Shown: positions 27,126 through 36,393, counted from the stretch's first letter. The stretch is 56,134 nt of DNA from Pseudomonadota bacterium (GCA_963205495.1 CAUJIN010000011.1:1-56134); one strand, 5' to 3'. The notes: generated by a model from the sequence alone, not told the origin. Numbers and translations: made by a program.

Positions 27126-27145
27126 TCCCTACTCCCTATTCCCCC
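27093..27145. repeat. Low-complexity CATTCCC/GATTCCC repeat between tldE and DUF4159
   Basis: A run of near repeats of seven to nine bases (GATTCCCGA, GATTCTCCA, TTCCCTACTCCC, TATTCCCC) fills the space after the tldE stop and the first codons of the following frame. It matches in kind the tandem 14-mer at 26857. Confidence 0.6.
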
Positions 27146-28480
27146 TCACACCGCATCCGACAGCGAGGTGAAGGTGAAATCGCGCAGTCGCATCGGCGGC
27201 AGGACCATGGCGATCGGCGATTCGTCGCCCTGCACGCGCACCGGCTTGCCCAGCTCGTCGATGTTGTTGAGCATGATCACGGGCGACTCGTTGAAGCGGA
27301 AGTTCTTCACCGGGTACTTGATCTCGCCGTTCTCGATGTAGAAGGTGCCGTCGCGGGTGAGGCCGGTCAGGAGGACCGTCTGCGGATCGACCATGCGGAT
27401 GTACCAGGTGCGGGTGACCAGGAGCCCCTTCTTCGTGCCCTTGACCAGTTCGGCGGTGGACTTGCTGCCGCCGGCCATGAGGATGTTGCCGGGCATGGCG
27501 GTGGCTTGCTTGCCCTGCTTTTCGGCCCAGTAGCGCGAGTAGTTGAGGAAGGCGACCTTGCCGTCCTTGACGAGATCCTGGCGCTGGCGCGGCAGGCCCA
27601 TCATGTCCCATGGCAGAGCAGGCGTGCCGGCATCCCAGGGGTCGGTGATGATGTTCACCTGCTTGTCGAAGAGTTGCTCGCCCAGGCGGTTTCCGCCGCC
27701 CTTCTTCGACAGGAAGCTGCGGCCCTCGTCGGCGCTGCGCGCGTCGAAGAAGAACATCATGAAGCCGACCAGCCCGGCCACGGCGGCCGGTTCCAGCACC
27801 ACGGTGTACTTGCCCGGCTCCAGCGCGCGCGCCTCGGCCGACTCGGTGGCCTTGCGGATGGCGACCTGGATCTCGTCTTCGACCTTGAAGTCCGTAGCCT
27901 CCTTGAGGCTGCGCCCAACCCAGCCCGAGCCGCGCCCGTCTTCGGTGCGCACGGTGCAGGTGTAGTTGAAGGAAGTGGCTTTCTGGTAGCCGAAGTTGCC
28001 CTTGGAATTGGCGATGGCAGAGAAGCTCTTGCCGTCCTCCAGGAAGCCGGCCGCGACCAGGTTCTTCTCCTTGCACGGGGCGATGGATTTGGCAGCCACT
28101 TCCGCACGGTACTCGGGCGTGATGGCGGCGGTGGATTCGCTGAAGGTGGCGCTGGCCTTGTATTCCTGCTTGTCGATCGCCGGCATGAACTCGGGGTTTT
28201 CCGGTGCGAGCCTTGCCAGCTCCTCGGCGTGGCGCACCACGCGTTCGAGCGAGGCGTCGTCGAACTGGTTGATGCTGGCCATGCCGGTGCGCTTGCCGAA
28301 CGCCACCATCACGATGAGCTCGGCGTTGTCGATGCTGCCGCTGGTGGAAACGCTGTTGAGCGCGAAGCGGATGTTGCCGGAGGTTTCTCCGTTCAGCATG
28401 GCCGAGCATTCGTCGGCCTTCGAAAGCTGGATGACCTTGCCCAGGATCGCGCGGGTCTGTTCTTCGTCAAGGATGCTCAT
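27146..28480 (-). CDS. tldE: TldE/PmbA-like subunit of a TldD-TldE metalloprotease
   Basis: Predicted 444-residue member of the TldD/PmbA family. It lacks the HExxxH zinc motif, so it is the structural TldE-type partner of the preceding TldD. Conserved features include GSGWVGRSLKEATDF, the PGKYTVVLEPAAVAGLVGFM block, and the C-terminal VTRTWYIRMVDPQTVLLTGLTRDGTFYIENG. The known E. coli complex trims unfolded peptides such as microcin B17 precursor and the antitoxin CcdA. The N-terminus (MSILDEEQTRAILGK) has no signal peptide, unlike its partner. Confidence 0.92.
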   Translation of the reverse strand: MSILDEEQTRAILGKVIQLSKADECSAMLNGETSGNIRFALNSVSTSGSIDNAELIVMVAFGKRTGMASINQFDDASLERVVRHAEELARLAPENPEFMPAIDKQEYKASATFSESTAAITPEYRAEVAAKSIAPCKEKNLVAAGFLEDGKSFSAIANSKGNFGYQKATSFNYTCTVRTEDGRGSGWVGRSLKEATDFKVEDEIQVAIRKATESAEARALEPGKYTVVLEPAAVAGLVGFMMFFFDARSADEGRSFLSKKGGGNRLGEQLFDKQVNIITDPWDAGTPALPWDMMGLPRQRQDLVKDGKVAFLNYSRYWAEKQGKQATAMPGNILMAGGSKSTAELVKGTKKGLLVTRTWYIRMVDPQTVLLTGLTRDGTFYIENGEIKYPVKNFRFNESPVIMLNNIDELGKPVRVQGDESPIAMVLPPMRLRDFTFTSLSDAV

Positions 28481-28501
28481 GAAATTTTTCTCCGGTCCGG
28501 A

Positions 28502-30136
28502 TCAGCCGAGCGAGCGCGCGGTGTTGATGACGTTGATTCCGTTGAAACGCGCGGTGCTGGAACCGTGCGAAACCGCCGAGGATTGGCTGGGCTGGCCCTT
28601 GCCGTCGAAGAACGAGCCGCCGAGGCGGTAGTCGCTCTCGTCGGCCACGGCCACGCAGGCGTTCCAGAATTCCGGCGTGCGGATCTGGTAGGCCACGTCT
28701 TCCACAGGGCCGGTGACCTTGCCGTCCTTGATCTCGAAGAACAGCTGGCCGCCGAACTGGGCGTTGTAGCGCTGCTGGTCGATCGAGAAGGAGCCGGCGC
28801 CGACGATGTAGATGCCGTTCTCCACGTTCTTGACGATCTCCGCCGGGCCGAGCTTGTCCTTGCCCGGGGCGAGCGAGACGTTGGCCATGCGCTGGAACTG
28901 CACGCTCGACCAGGAATCGGCGTAGCAGCAGCCATCCGATTCGCTCTTGCCCAGGATGTGGGCCTGATCGCGGATGGTCTGGTAGTCCACCAGCTTGCCT
29001 TCGCGGATGAGATCCCAACGCTTGCACTTCACGCCTTCGTCGTCGTAACCCACCGCGCCGAGGCTGCCGGGCTGGGTCTTGTCGGCGAAGATGTGGACCT
29101 TGTCGCTGCCGTACTGGAAGTGTTCCTTGCGCTTGTCGAGCGTGGCGAAACTGGTGCCGGCGAAGTTGGCCTCGTAGCCGAGCACGCGGTCGAGCTCCAG
29201 CGGATGGCCGACCGACTCGTGGATGGTCAGCCAGGTGTGCGAGGGGTCGAGCACCAGATCGTACTTGCCCGGTTTCACCGACGGCGCCTTGAGCTTGTCC
29301 TGCGCCTGACGAGCGGCGGCGATCGCGTCCTCGCGCATGTCGTAGCTCATGCCGTACACGGTGCTGCCGACGGGCAGCTCGGTCTTGTCGGCGGAATTGC
29401 CGTCCAGATATTCCCAGCCCAGTCCCATCGGTGCGGAAAGCCCGTCGCGGGAGCGGAACTTGCCGGTGGACTTGTCGATCGCCGTCACGCTCATCGGTGC
29501 CCAGATGCGGTGCACGTCCTGATCGATCCAGGAGCCGTCGGTGGAAGCGAAGTATTTCTGTTCGTTGACCACGAAGAGCGTGGAGTTGACGAAGCTGGCG
29601 CCGGCTTCGAGCGCCGCCGCGTTCACGCCAAGCAGCAGTTCGACCTTCTCCTTGATCGGAACTGCCATCGCGTTCTTCCGGATCGGCGTCTTCCAGCTCA
29701 CCTCGCCGAAGGCCGGCGCTTTGGCCAGCTGCACCGGCGTGGATTGATACTTCGAATTGGCGCGCGCAATCGCGGCGGCCTGCTTCGCTGCGGCCACCAC
29801 GCCCTTCGGGCTGAGGTCGCTGGTGGCGGCAAAGCCCCAGGCGCCGTTGACGATCACCCGGATGCCCGCGCCGGTCGATTCGCTGTTCATCACGTTCTGC
29901 ACCTTGTCTTCGCGCGTCATCACCGCCTGACTCAGGTAGCGGCCGATGCGCACATCGCAGTAGGTGGCCCCGGCATCCCGCGCGGCCGAGAGCGCGTCAT
30001 CGGCCAGCCGCTTCTTGATCGCAGGATCGAGCACGGTGAGCAGTTCTTCGGCGGCGATGGCGCGGCCGAAGAACGAAGGCACCAGCAGGCCGCTGGTGGC
30101 AAGCCCGGACAGGGCGAGGAAGTCACGGCGTTGCAA
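28502..30136 (-). CDS. tldD: TldD-like zinc metallopeptidase with twin-arginine signal
   Basis: Predicted 544-residue catalytic partner of TldE. The zinc site is HESVGH near residue 305 within LTIHESVGHPLELDRV. The N-terminus MQRRDFLALSGLATSGLLVPSFF... ending near AIAA fits a Tat signal (RRDFL). I use a TTG start at 30136 because AGGAGA stands seven bases upstream and no ATG in frame is close. It heads the cluster that continues through moxR. E. coli TldD is cytosolic, so the signal is notable. The neighbouring gene on the other strand is divergent, leaving 222 bases for promoters. Confidence 0.9.
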   Translation of the reverse strand: MQRRDFLALSGLATSGLLVPSFFGRAIAAEELLTVLDPAIKKRLADDALSAARDAGATYCDVRIGRYLSQAVMTREDKVQNVMNSESTGAGIRVIVNGAWGFAATSDLSPKGVVAAAKQAAAIARANSKYQSTPVQLAKAPAFGEVSWKTPIRKNAMAVPIKEKVELLLGVNAAALEAGASFVNSTLFVVNEQKYFASTDGSWIDQDVHRIWAPMSVTAIDKSTGKFRSRDGLSAPMGLGWEYLDGNSADKTELPVGSTVYGMSYDMREDAIAAARQAQDKLKAPSVKPGKYDLVLDPSHTWLTIHESVGHPLELDRVLGYEANFAGTSFATLDKRKEHFQYGSDKVHIFADKTQPGSLGAVGYDDEGVKCKRWDLIREGKLVDYQTIRDQAHILGKSESDGCCYADSWSSVQFQRMANVSLAPGKDKLGPAEIVKNVENGIYIVGAGSFSIDQQRYNAQFGGQLFFEIKDGKVTGPVEDVAYQIRTPEFWNACVAVADESDYRLGGSFFDGKGQPSQSSAVSHGSSTARFNGINVINTARSLG

Positions 30137-30358
30137 GGTCGTTCTCCTGAGGGTGGGATGCCCGGGCGGGCGAAATGCCGGTTGGACGCGAACTCCTGCG
30201 GCCTGAGCGATCCTCACGGCGGCGATGGCTCGGGCGCAAGTGACTTTCGGCATGGAAACCCCGAGAATCAGGAAGTTTGCAGTGCGTCGTGAAGACATTC
30301 CGGCGCGAATGCCGCAACGGCCGGGCGCGCCGCGATGACGCCCGCACAGGAGGAATCC

Positions 30359-30829
30359 ATGCAGCCGCGTCTGGACTACACGACCGCTTCCCCGGAAGCC
30401 TTCAAGGCCATGCTTCAGCTCGAACACCGGGCCCATCGGCTCGGGCTGGAGGACTCCCTGCTGGAGCTGGTCAAGAGCCGCGCCTCCCAGCTCAACGGCT
30501 GCGCCTGGTGCCTGGACATGCACACCAAGGACGCGCGCGCCAAAGGCGAGAGCGAACAGCGCCTCCATCTTCTTGCCGTCTGGCGCGATGCGCCCTGCTA
30601 CACCCCGCGCGAGCGCGCCGCGCTGGCCTGGGCCGAATCCGTGACCCTGGTCGCCTCGGTGCAGGACGTGCCTGATGCCGTGTACGAGGAAGCGCGCCGG
30701 CACTTCGACGAAAAGGCGCTGGTGGACCTGACCCTCGCCATCATCGCGATCAACGGCTGGAACCGGCTCAACGTCGCCTTCCGAACCCCGGTGGGCGATT
30801 ACGTCAGCCCGAATGCCGAATCGAGGTGA
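30359..30829 (+). CDS. AhpD-like carboxymuconolactone decarboxylase-family protein
   Basis: Predicted 156-residue protein of the AhpD/CMD fold. The redox motif is NGCAWCLDMHTKDAR with Cys48, Cys51 and His55, as in alkylhydroperoxidase-type members that reduce peroxides or act as disulphide reductants. The remaining length (IIAINGWNRLNVAFRTPVG) is typical of the DUF1123-like AhpD group. I start at the ATG at 30359, which has a near-perfect AGGAGG five bases upstream; the ATG at 30335 does not. The diguanylate cyclase gene begins eight bases after its stop, so the two are an operon. Confidence 0.92.
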   Translation: MQPRLDYTTASPEAFKAMLQLEHRAHRLGLEDSLLELVKSRASQLNGCAWCLDMHTKDARAKGESEQRLHLLAVWRDAPCYTPRERAALAWAESVTLVASVQDVPDAVYEEARRHFDEKALVDLTLAIIAINGWNRLNVAFRTPVGDYVSPNAESR

Positions 30830-30836
30830 TCGCGAC

Positions 30837-32183
30837 ATGGCGCAGGAAGGCATCCGATTCAATTCGCGCGTAGTGCGCGGATTCATCGCGTTTTCCCGTG
30901 TGGTGGGCGTGATCCTGCTGCTGAGTGCGTTCATGACCTTCGCCGCTTCGCTCGGATGGAGCGATTCCGAGTCGCGACTGACGTGGATGATGAACGTCAC
31001 GCCGCGTCTCAACAGCGCCTGGGCCTGCCTTCTTTCCGGCGGAGCCCTGCTGCTGCGCGAGCGCAGCGCGGCGCTCGGCGTGCTGCTCTCCTGCCTGGTG
31101 GCGATCCTGGGCGGGTTCGAACTCATCGGACACGTCCTGATCGCGTGCGACAGCGGGCTTGCGCGCTTCTGGCTCGGAATCGATCCCGCCTCGCGCATGA
31201 CCGAGCTGCCCTCGCTGTCCTTCCTGCTGCTGGGCGTGGTCGGCATTGCCGTGGTTCGCGGGTATGTGCTGTGGCTGCGCGAAGCGCTGGTGCTGGTCGT
31301 GCTTGCCATCGCCCTCGCGGCCTGGGCGTCGTGGGGGCTGGTGCTGGGTGGAGAGAGTGCGAACCTGCTGCGGCGCCTGCCCATCGCCACGGTCATCCTG
31401 CTCCTGCTCCAGGCGTTGGCGTGGATGTCCGCCGTGCCCACGACCGGTCTGACGCGCATCGCCGTGGCCGACAGCCTCGGCGGCGCCTTTGCGCGGCGAT
31501 TGATCCTTCCCTCGCTGCTGCTGCCGGCGCTGCTCACCTTCGGGCTGGCGGTGGCCCAGTCCCGCTTTGCGTGGTCGCCTTCGCTGCTCTATGCGCTGGC
31601 GGCGGTGCTGACCGGCGGCGCCATCACCGCGCTGATCGTCTGGGTCGCCTTTCTGCTGGATCGCAGCGAGCGGATGCGGCGCGTCGTATCGGTGCTGCGC
31701 GTCGATGCCGACACCGATGCCCTGACCGGGCTGGCGAACCGGCGTGCATTGGATGCGGCGCTCGCGGGCGTGGGGCGCGATGGCGCCATGGGCGGGGCGG
31801 CGCTGCTGATGCTGGACCTGGATCGATTCAAGAGTTTCAACGACAGCTTCGGGCACCAGGCGGGCGACGAGGTGCTGCGAGAAACCGGGATGCTGCTGCG
31901 CGCGGCGGTGCGGCCGGGAGACATGGTGGCGCGCTACGGAGGTGAGGAGTTCGCCATCCTTCTGCCGGGGGCAGATGCCGCCGCCGCGCAGCGCGTCGGC
32001 CAGCGCGTGCTGGAGGCGTTCCGCACCCATCATTGGCCGCTGAGGGCGGTGACCATCAGCATCGGGGCCGCCGTCGCGGGGCCACAAGACACGACCGAAA
32101 GCCTGGTGCAGCGCGCCGACCGCGCGCTCTATGCCAGCAAGCAGGGCGGTCGCGACCGGATCACGCTTGGCGAGGCGCTCTGA
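30837..32183 (+). CDS. Membrane-bound GGDEF diguanylate cyclase
   Basis: Predicted 448-residue protein that makes c-di-GMP from two GTP. About eight membrane helices fill the first 270 residues; they do not clearly match a named MASE domain. The catalytic GGDEF domain runs from about 285 to the end: DADTDALTGLANRRALDAAL, DLDRFKSFNDSFGHQAGDEVL, and the active-site loop RYGGEEF near residue 365. There is no RxxD product-inhibition site four residues before the loop (PGDM is seen instead; RPGD lies further back). GAGGTGAT precedes the ATG. Downstream in this window a PilZ receptor is a possible, unproven, effector. Confidence 0.93.
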   Translation: MAQEGIRFNSRVVRGFIAFSRVVGVILLLSAFMTFAASLGWSDSESRLTWMMNVTPRLNSAWACLLSGGALLLRERSAALGVLLSCLVAILGGFELIGHVLIACDSGLARFWLGIDPASRMTELPSLSFLLLGVVGIAVVRGYVLWLREALVLVVLAIALAAWASWGLVLGGESANLLRRLPIATVILLLLQALAWMSAVPTTGLTRIAVADSLGGAFARRLILPSLLLPALLTFGLAVAQSRFAWSPSLLYALAAVLTGGAITALIVWVAFLLDRSERMRRVVSVLRVDADTDALTGLANRRALDAALAGVGRDGAMGGAALLMLDLDRFKSFNDSFGHQAGDEVLRETGMLLRAAVRPGDMVARYGGEEFAILLPGADAAAAQRVGQRVLEAFRTHHWPLRAVTISIGAAVAGPQDTTESLVQRADRALYASKQGGRDRITLGEAL

Positions 32184-32225
32184 ATCCCGGAAACCGGCGG
32201 TGCTGGTCGGCCCGGCAAAACCTGC

Positions 32226-32231
32226 TATACT
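32226..32231 (+). promoter_or_regulatory. Probable -10 element of the rpsP operon
   Basis: TATACT lies 49 bases before the rpsP ATG, in the context CTGCTATACTGCGC, which strongly resembles the -10 region before ffh (GATATACTGC). No clear -35. Confidence 0.55.
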
Positions 32232-32279
32232 GCGCGGCTCAACGGGCCATCCCGGCTCGCTGGCAACACCGAGAACACC

Positions 32280-32537
32280 ATGGTCAAGATCCGCCTCACC
32301 CGCGGCGGCGCCAAGAAGCGCCCCTTCTACCACATCGTCGTGACCGACCAGCGCAACAAGCGCGACGGTCGCGCCATCGAGCGCATCGGTTTCTACAACC
32401 CGGTGGCGCAGGGCAACGAGCAGCGCGTCCAGATCAACACCGACCGCGTGCAGCACTGGGTCGGCGTCGGCGCGCAGATGACCGAGAAGGTCGATCAGCT
32501 CTACCGCGACGCCGTCAAGGCGGCCAAGGCCGCCTGA
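32280..32537 (+). CDS. rpsP: 30S ribosomal protein S16
   Basis: Predicted 85-residue ribosomal protein, full length. It begins [23 protein letters not shown] and continues with [12 protein letters not shown], both hallmarks of S16. S16 binds 16S rRNA early in 30S assembly. It is the first gene of rpsP-rimM-trmD. Confidence 0.98.
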   Translation: MVKIRLTRGGAKKRPFYHIVVTDQRNKRDGRAIERIGFYNPVAQGNEQRVQINTDRVQHWVGVGAQMTEKVDQLYRDAVKAAKAA

Positions 32538-32557
32538 TTCGGCGCGGATCTGCCGGC

Positions 32558-33064
32558 ATGGGCGGCGAACGCCTCATTCGTGTCGGCAAGATCGTGGGGG
32601 TCCACGGCGTTTCGGGCTGGTTCAAGCTCGAATCGGACACCGATCCCCGCCGCAACATCTTCCGGTACGCTCCGTGGACGGTTGTCCAGCGGGGCGTTTC
32701 CTCGTGCGTGGATGCGGTCGAAGGGCGCGAACAGGGCAAGGGGCTGGTGGGTCATTGGCCGGCGCTGGAAACCCGCGAGCAGGCCGAGGCGCTGATCGGT
32801 GCCGAAATCTTCGTGCCGCGTACCGCGCTTCCCGCCGCCGCGCCGGGCGAGTTCTACTGGGTCGATCTGGAAGGCCTGCGCGTGGTTGGCTTGGACGGCT
32901 TCGAGTTCGGTCGCGTCTCGCACCTGTTTTCCACCGGCGCCAACGAGGTGATGTCGGTGATCGGCGAGCGCGAGCGTCTGGTTCCCTTCCTGCGCGACGA
33001 AGTGGTCCGGGACGTGGACCTCGACGCCGGCCTGATCCGCATCGACTGGGACCCCGAGTTCTGA
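32558..33064 (+). CDS. rimM: Ribosome maturation factor RimM
   Basis: Predicted 168-residue factor that assists 30S head assembly around S19. N-terminal [18 protein letters not shown] and the central [18 protein letters not shown] (PRC-barrel part) and C-terminal [27 protein letters not shown] are typical. It starts 20 bases after rpsP and lies between rpsP and trmD, the standard order. Confidence 0.97.
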   Translation: MGGERLIRVGKIVGVHGVSGWFKLESDTDPRRNIFRYAPWTVVQRGVSSCVDAVEGREQGKGLVGHWPALETREQAEALIGAEIFVPRTALPAAAPGEFYWVDLEGLRVVGLDGFEFGRVSHLFSTGANEVMSVIGERERLVPFLRDEVVRDVDLDAGLIRIDWDPEF

Positions 33065-33152
33065 ATTTCCGCGCCGATCGCTGCGATCCGGCGATGGGCC
33101 GGCGGCGCAAGAGGGCCTGGTCAATGGCCAGCGCCGCACCGATGATTCTTCC

Positions 33153-33968
33153 GTGACCTTGCCGGCCCCAAGCGTGCGCATCGACGTCCTCACCCTGTTC
33201 CCCGAGTTCATCCAGGCCGCCGCCGCGGTCGGCGTGGTCGGACGCGCGCAGCAGCGCGGGCTGCTCGAGGTGGCGACATGGAACCCGCGCGACTTCACCC
33301 ACGACAACTACCGCCGCGTCGATGAGCGCACCTTCGGCGGCGGGCCGGGCATGGTCCTGTCCACCGCGCCCCTGCGCGAAACGCTGGCCGCGATCCGCGC
33401 CGCCGCGCCCGAACCTGCGCACGTCATCTACCTCACTCCGCAGGGCGCACGCCTGACCCAGCGCCGCGTGCGCGAGCTGGCCCTGCTGCCGCGTCTGGCG
33501 CTGGTCTGCGGACGCTACGAGGGCATCGACGAGCGCGTGATTGCGCGCGAGATAGACGAGGAACTCTCCATCGGCGATTACGTACTGTCCGGCGGCGAAC
33601 TGGGCGCGGCGGTCATCATCGATGCGGTGGGGCGGTTGCGGCCCGGCGCGCTCAACGACGCTGCCAGCGCCGCGCACGATTCCTTCGAGGACGGCCTGCT
33701 CGACTGCCCGCACTACACCCGCCCCGAGGTCGATGCGCAGGGCGATGCCGTGCCCGCCGTGCTTCTTTCCGGAGACCATGCCGCGATCGCGCGCTGGCGC
33801 AGGCGCGAGGCGCTCGGCCGCACCTGGCTGCGTCGTCCGGATCTTCTTGCTCGCATGCGCCTCACGCGCGCCGATCGCGCGCTGCTGGAAGACTTCCAGC
33901 GGCAGTGGCTGGCGCAGTCGCCCCGCGGGGGCGGGGCCGATTCCGGCGGCGGTTCCGCGCCGGCCTGA
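33153..33968 (+). CDS. trmD: tRNA (guanine-N1)-methyltransferase TrmD
   Basis: Predicted SPOUT-fold enzyme (up to 271 residues) that methylates G37 of tRNAs reading CNN/UNN codons, preventing frameshifts. Diagnostic motifs are [35 protein letters not shown] and the knot region [13 protein letters not shown]. The start is uncertain: GTG at 33153 gives the longest frame, but GTG at 33174 yields [12 protein letters not shown], closer to the family N-terminus. The C-terminal tail is Gly/Ser-rich. rplS, which usually follows, is not present. Confidence 0.96.
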   Translation: MTLPAPSVRIDVLTLFPEFIQAAAAVGVVGRAQQRGLLEVATWNPRDFTHDNYRRVDERTFGGGPGMVLSTAPLRETLAAIRAAAPEPAHVIYLTPQGARLTQRRVRELALLPRLALVCGRYEGIDERVIAREIDEELSIGDYVLSGGELGAAVIIDAVGRLRPGALNDAASAAHDSFEDGLLDCPHYTRPEVDAQGDAVPAVLLSGDHAAIARWRRREALGRTWLRRPDLLARMRLTRADRALLEDFQRQWLAQSPRGGGADSGGGSAPA

Positions 33969-33998
33969 GCGGGGCCACGCGCCGGGTTTCTTGGTGAT

Positions 33999-34862
33999 TC
34001 AGCGCCGCATCCGCTCCAGGATGCCGTCCAGCTCGTCGTGGCTGTGGTAGCTGATGACGAGCCTGCCGCGCCCGCCGCGACCCGACTGCACGCTCACCTT
34101 TGCGCCGAAGGATTCGGACAGTTCGCGCTCCAGCGCGGCGACGTTGGCGTCGGTTCGCTGGCTGGCGGGCTTCGCGGGCGCGGGAACGCCTTTTTGCAGC
34201 GCCTGCACGCGGCGCTCGGTTTCGCGCACCGACCAGCCTTCTGCCGCGGCCTGCTGCGCCAGCGCCAGCGCCTGGTGCGCGGGCAGGGTGAGCAGGGCGC
34301 GGGCGTGACCCATTTCCAGCGCGCGTCGCTCGACCATGGCGCGGATGGCCTCGGGCAGCTCCAGCAGGCGCAGGAGGTTGCTGACCGAGGCGCGCGAGCG
34401 GCCCACGGCTTCGGCGGCCTGCTGGTGGGTGAGGCTGAACTCGTCGATCAGGCGCTGCAGCGCGAGGGCTTCCTCCAGCGGGTTGAGATCCTCGCGCTGG
34501 ATGTTCTCGATCAGCGCCATCGCCAGCGCGGTGTTGTCCTCGATTTCGCGGATCACCACCGGCACGTCGCGCAGCGCGGCGAGCTGGGCCGCGCGCCAGC
34601 GGCGCTCGCCGGCGATGATCTCGTAGCGCCCGGCACCGATGCCGCGCACGATGATGGGCTGGATCAGGCCCTGGGCGCGGATCGATTCGGCCAGTTCCTC
34701 CAGCCGCTCGGGATCCATGTGGCTGCGCGGCTGGTATTTGCCCGGCTGCAGCTTCTCGATGGGCAAGGTGGCCATCCGCTCGCCCGCTGCGGGCGCATCG
34801 ACCGCCACGGTTTCGCGGATCAGGCTGGACAGGCCGCGCCCGAGCGCAGGTTTCTTGGCCAT
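33999..34862 (-). CDS. parB: Chromosome partitioning protein ParB
   Basis: Predicted 287-residue CTP-dependent DNA clamp that loads at parS. The N-terminus KKPALGRGLSSLI, the ParB/Srx domain (PGKYQPRSHMD, GERRWRAAQLA, ENIQREDLNPLEEA), the helix-turn-helix (SLTHQQAAEAVGRSRASVSNLLRLLELP) and C-terminal dimerisation part (KVSVQSGRGGRGRLVISYHSHDEL) are all present. The ATG shares a base with the parA stop (TGATG), so translation is coupled. I found no parS-like TGTTTCACGTGAAACA nearby. Confidence 0.97.
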   Translation of the reverse strand: MAKKPALGRGLSSLIRETVAVDAPAAGERMATLPIEKLQPGKYQPRSHMDPERLEELAESIRAQGLIQPIIVRGIGAGRYEIIAGERRWRAAQLAALRDVPVVIREIEDNTALAMALIENIQREDLNPLEEALALQRLIDEFSLTHQQAAEAVGRSRASVSNLLRLLELPEAIRAMVERRALEMGHARALLTLPAHQALALAQQAAAEGWSVRETERRVQALQKGVPAPAKPASQRTDANVAALERELSESFGAKVSVQSGRGGRGRLVISYHSHDELDGILERMRR

Positions 34863-35650
34863 CAGTGTGCCTCCGGACGATGGGTGTGCTGGCGCTCGCG
34901 CCCGATGATCTCGCCGGCGAGGCCGAGATACGCCACGCCGCCGCGCGAGCCGCGGTCGTATTCCACGATGCTCTGGCCGTGGCTGGGCGCTTCGGCCAGT
35001 CGCACGTTGCGCGGGATCACGGTGCGGTAGAGCTTGTCGCCGAAGTGGCGCTGCAGTTCGGCGGATACCGCGTTGGTCAGGCCGGTGCGCACGTCGTACA
35101 TGGTGCGCACGATGCCTTCGATTTCCAGCGCGGGGTTGAGGCGGCGGCGCACGGCTTCCATGGTGTCGGTGAGCGCGGCGATGCCTTCCAGCGCGAAGTA
35201 TTCGCACTGCATCGGCACCAGCACGCTGTCGGCCGCGGCCAGCGCGTTGAGGGTGAGCAGGCTGAGCGAGGGCGGGCAGTCGATGATGACGTACTGGTAG
35301 CCGCGTGCCACCGGCTCCAGCGCCAGCTTCAGGCGACGCTCGCGCTCGGGCAGGTCCATGAGCTGCAGCTCGGCCGCGATGAGGTCGGTGTTGCTGGGCA
35401 GCAGGTCGAACTTGCCGGGCGTGGTGCGGATTGCGGCCTGGGCCGTGGCTTCGCCCAGCAGTACTTCGCAGCCGGAGGGGTGCGCTTCGCGCTTGTCCAC
35501 GCCCGAGGCCATGGTGGCGTTGCCCTGCGGATCCATGTCGATCAACAGCACGCGCCGGCCGGTTTCGGCCAGCGCCGCCGCGAGGTTCACGGCGGTGGTG
35601 GTCTTGCCGACCCCGCCCTTCTGGTTGACCACTGCAATGATGCGCGACAT
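34862..35650 (-). CDS. parA: Chromosome partitioning ATPase ParA (Soj)
   Basis: Predicted 262-residue deviant Walker ATPase. The motif KGGVGKTTTAVNLAAAL begins at residue 11 and LLIDMDPQGNAT follows; the IIDCPPSLSLLTLNAL motif completes the site. It has no N-terminal helix-turn-helix extension, so it is the chromosomal Soj type. It lies between rsmG and parB, the gammaproteobacterial and Gram-positive conserved order; it starts seven bases after the rsmG stop. Confidence 0.97.
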   Translation of the reverse strand: MSRIIAVVNQKGGVGKTTTAVNLAAALAETGRRVLLIDMDPQGNATMASGVDKREAHPSGCEVLLGEATAQAAIRTTPGKFDLLPSNTDLIAAELQLMDLPERERRLKLALEPVARGYQYVIIDCPPSLSLLTLNALAAADSVLVPMQCEYFALEGIAALTDTMEAVRRRLNPALEIEGIVRTMYDVRTGLTNAVSAELQRHFGDKLYRTVIPRNVRLAEAPSHGQSIVEYDRGSRGGVAYLGLAGEIIGRERQHTHRPEAH

Positions 35651-35657
35651 GGACGTT

Positions 35658-36290
35658 CTATCCGGTTTTTTCGATGAGGATCAGGTGCCGTTCGGCATCC
35701 AGGCCCGGGACGTGGAGCGGGTGGGTGGCCAGATGGCGGTAGCCGTCCGGCAGCGCGGCGAGTTCTTCTTCCGGCACGCGGCCCTTCATCGCCAGCAGCC
35801 GGCCGCCGGGCCGCAGCAGGTGCCCGCCCAGTGCGAGGATACCGGCAAGCGGGGCCAGGGCGCGCGCGATGAGCTGGTCGTGCTGGCCCGATTCGGGCAC
35901 ATCCTCGGCTCGGCAAGCGTGCACGGTCACGTTGGCGAGCCCGAGGTGGCGTACCGCTTCGCGCAGGAAACGCGCCTTCTTGCCGGCCGTTTCCACCAGG
36001 CTCACGCGCAGGCTCGAATCGTTGATCGCCAGCGGAATGCCCGGCAGGCCGGCACCCGTGCCGATGTCGGCCACGCGTCCGGAAACGTGCGGTGCGATGC
36101 TGAGCGAATCGAGCAGGTGCCTGGACACCATCTGGGCCGGATCGCGGATCGCGGTGAGGTTGTAGGCGCGGTTCCACTGCGCCAGCAGCCCGAGGTAGGC
36201 GAGCAGGCGTTCGGCCAGGCCGGGCTGTGACAACCCCATTGCCGCGAGGCCGGCTTCGAGCGTGGGCAGGAGGTGGGACGGCGAATTCAC
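35658..36290 (-). CDS. rsmG: 16S rRNA (guanine-N7)-methyltransferase RsmG (GidB)
   Basis: Predicted 210-residue SAM-dependent enzyme methylating G527 of 16S rRNA; loss in other bacteria gives low-level streptomycin resistance. Motifs: [37 protein letters not shown] (SAM binding) and [15 protein letters not shown]. It is at the head of the rsmG-parA-parB unit. mnmG, a common upstream partner, is absent; a small SPFH gene takes its place. Confidence 0.96.
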   Translation of the reverse strand: MNSPSHLLPTLEAGLAAMGLSQPGLAERLLAYLGLLAQWNRAYNLTAIRDPAQMVSRHLLDSLSIAPHVSGRVADIGTGAGLPGIPLAINDSSLRVSLVETAGKKARFLREAVRHLGLANVTVHACRAEDVPESGQHDQLIARALAPLAGILALGGHLLRPGGRLLAMKGRVPEEELAALPDGYRHLATHPLHVPGLDAERHLILIEKTG

Positions 36291-36393
36291 GGCAATCAGC
36301 GGGCGGATGGGCCGGGCAGTATCCCCAGCCGGTGTCGCGCTGACAATCGCTGCGGCGCAAACCTGCGCTCGCCGCTGTCGGCAGCGAAGGACG

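Noticed and set aside
27035..30292. Plus-strand open frame of over 1000 codons opposite tldD-tldE
   Set aside because: It spans two well-supported minus-strand genes plus the space between them and has no recognisable domain; it is antisense shadow.
33999..36290. parS site near parAB
   Set aside because: I looked for TGTTTCACGTGAAACA or close variants around parA, parB and rsmG and saw none; the site may be elsewhere in the genome.
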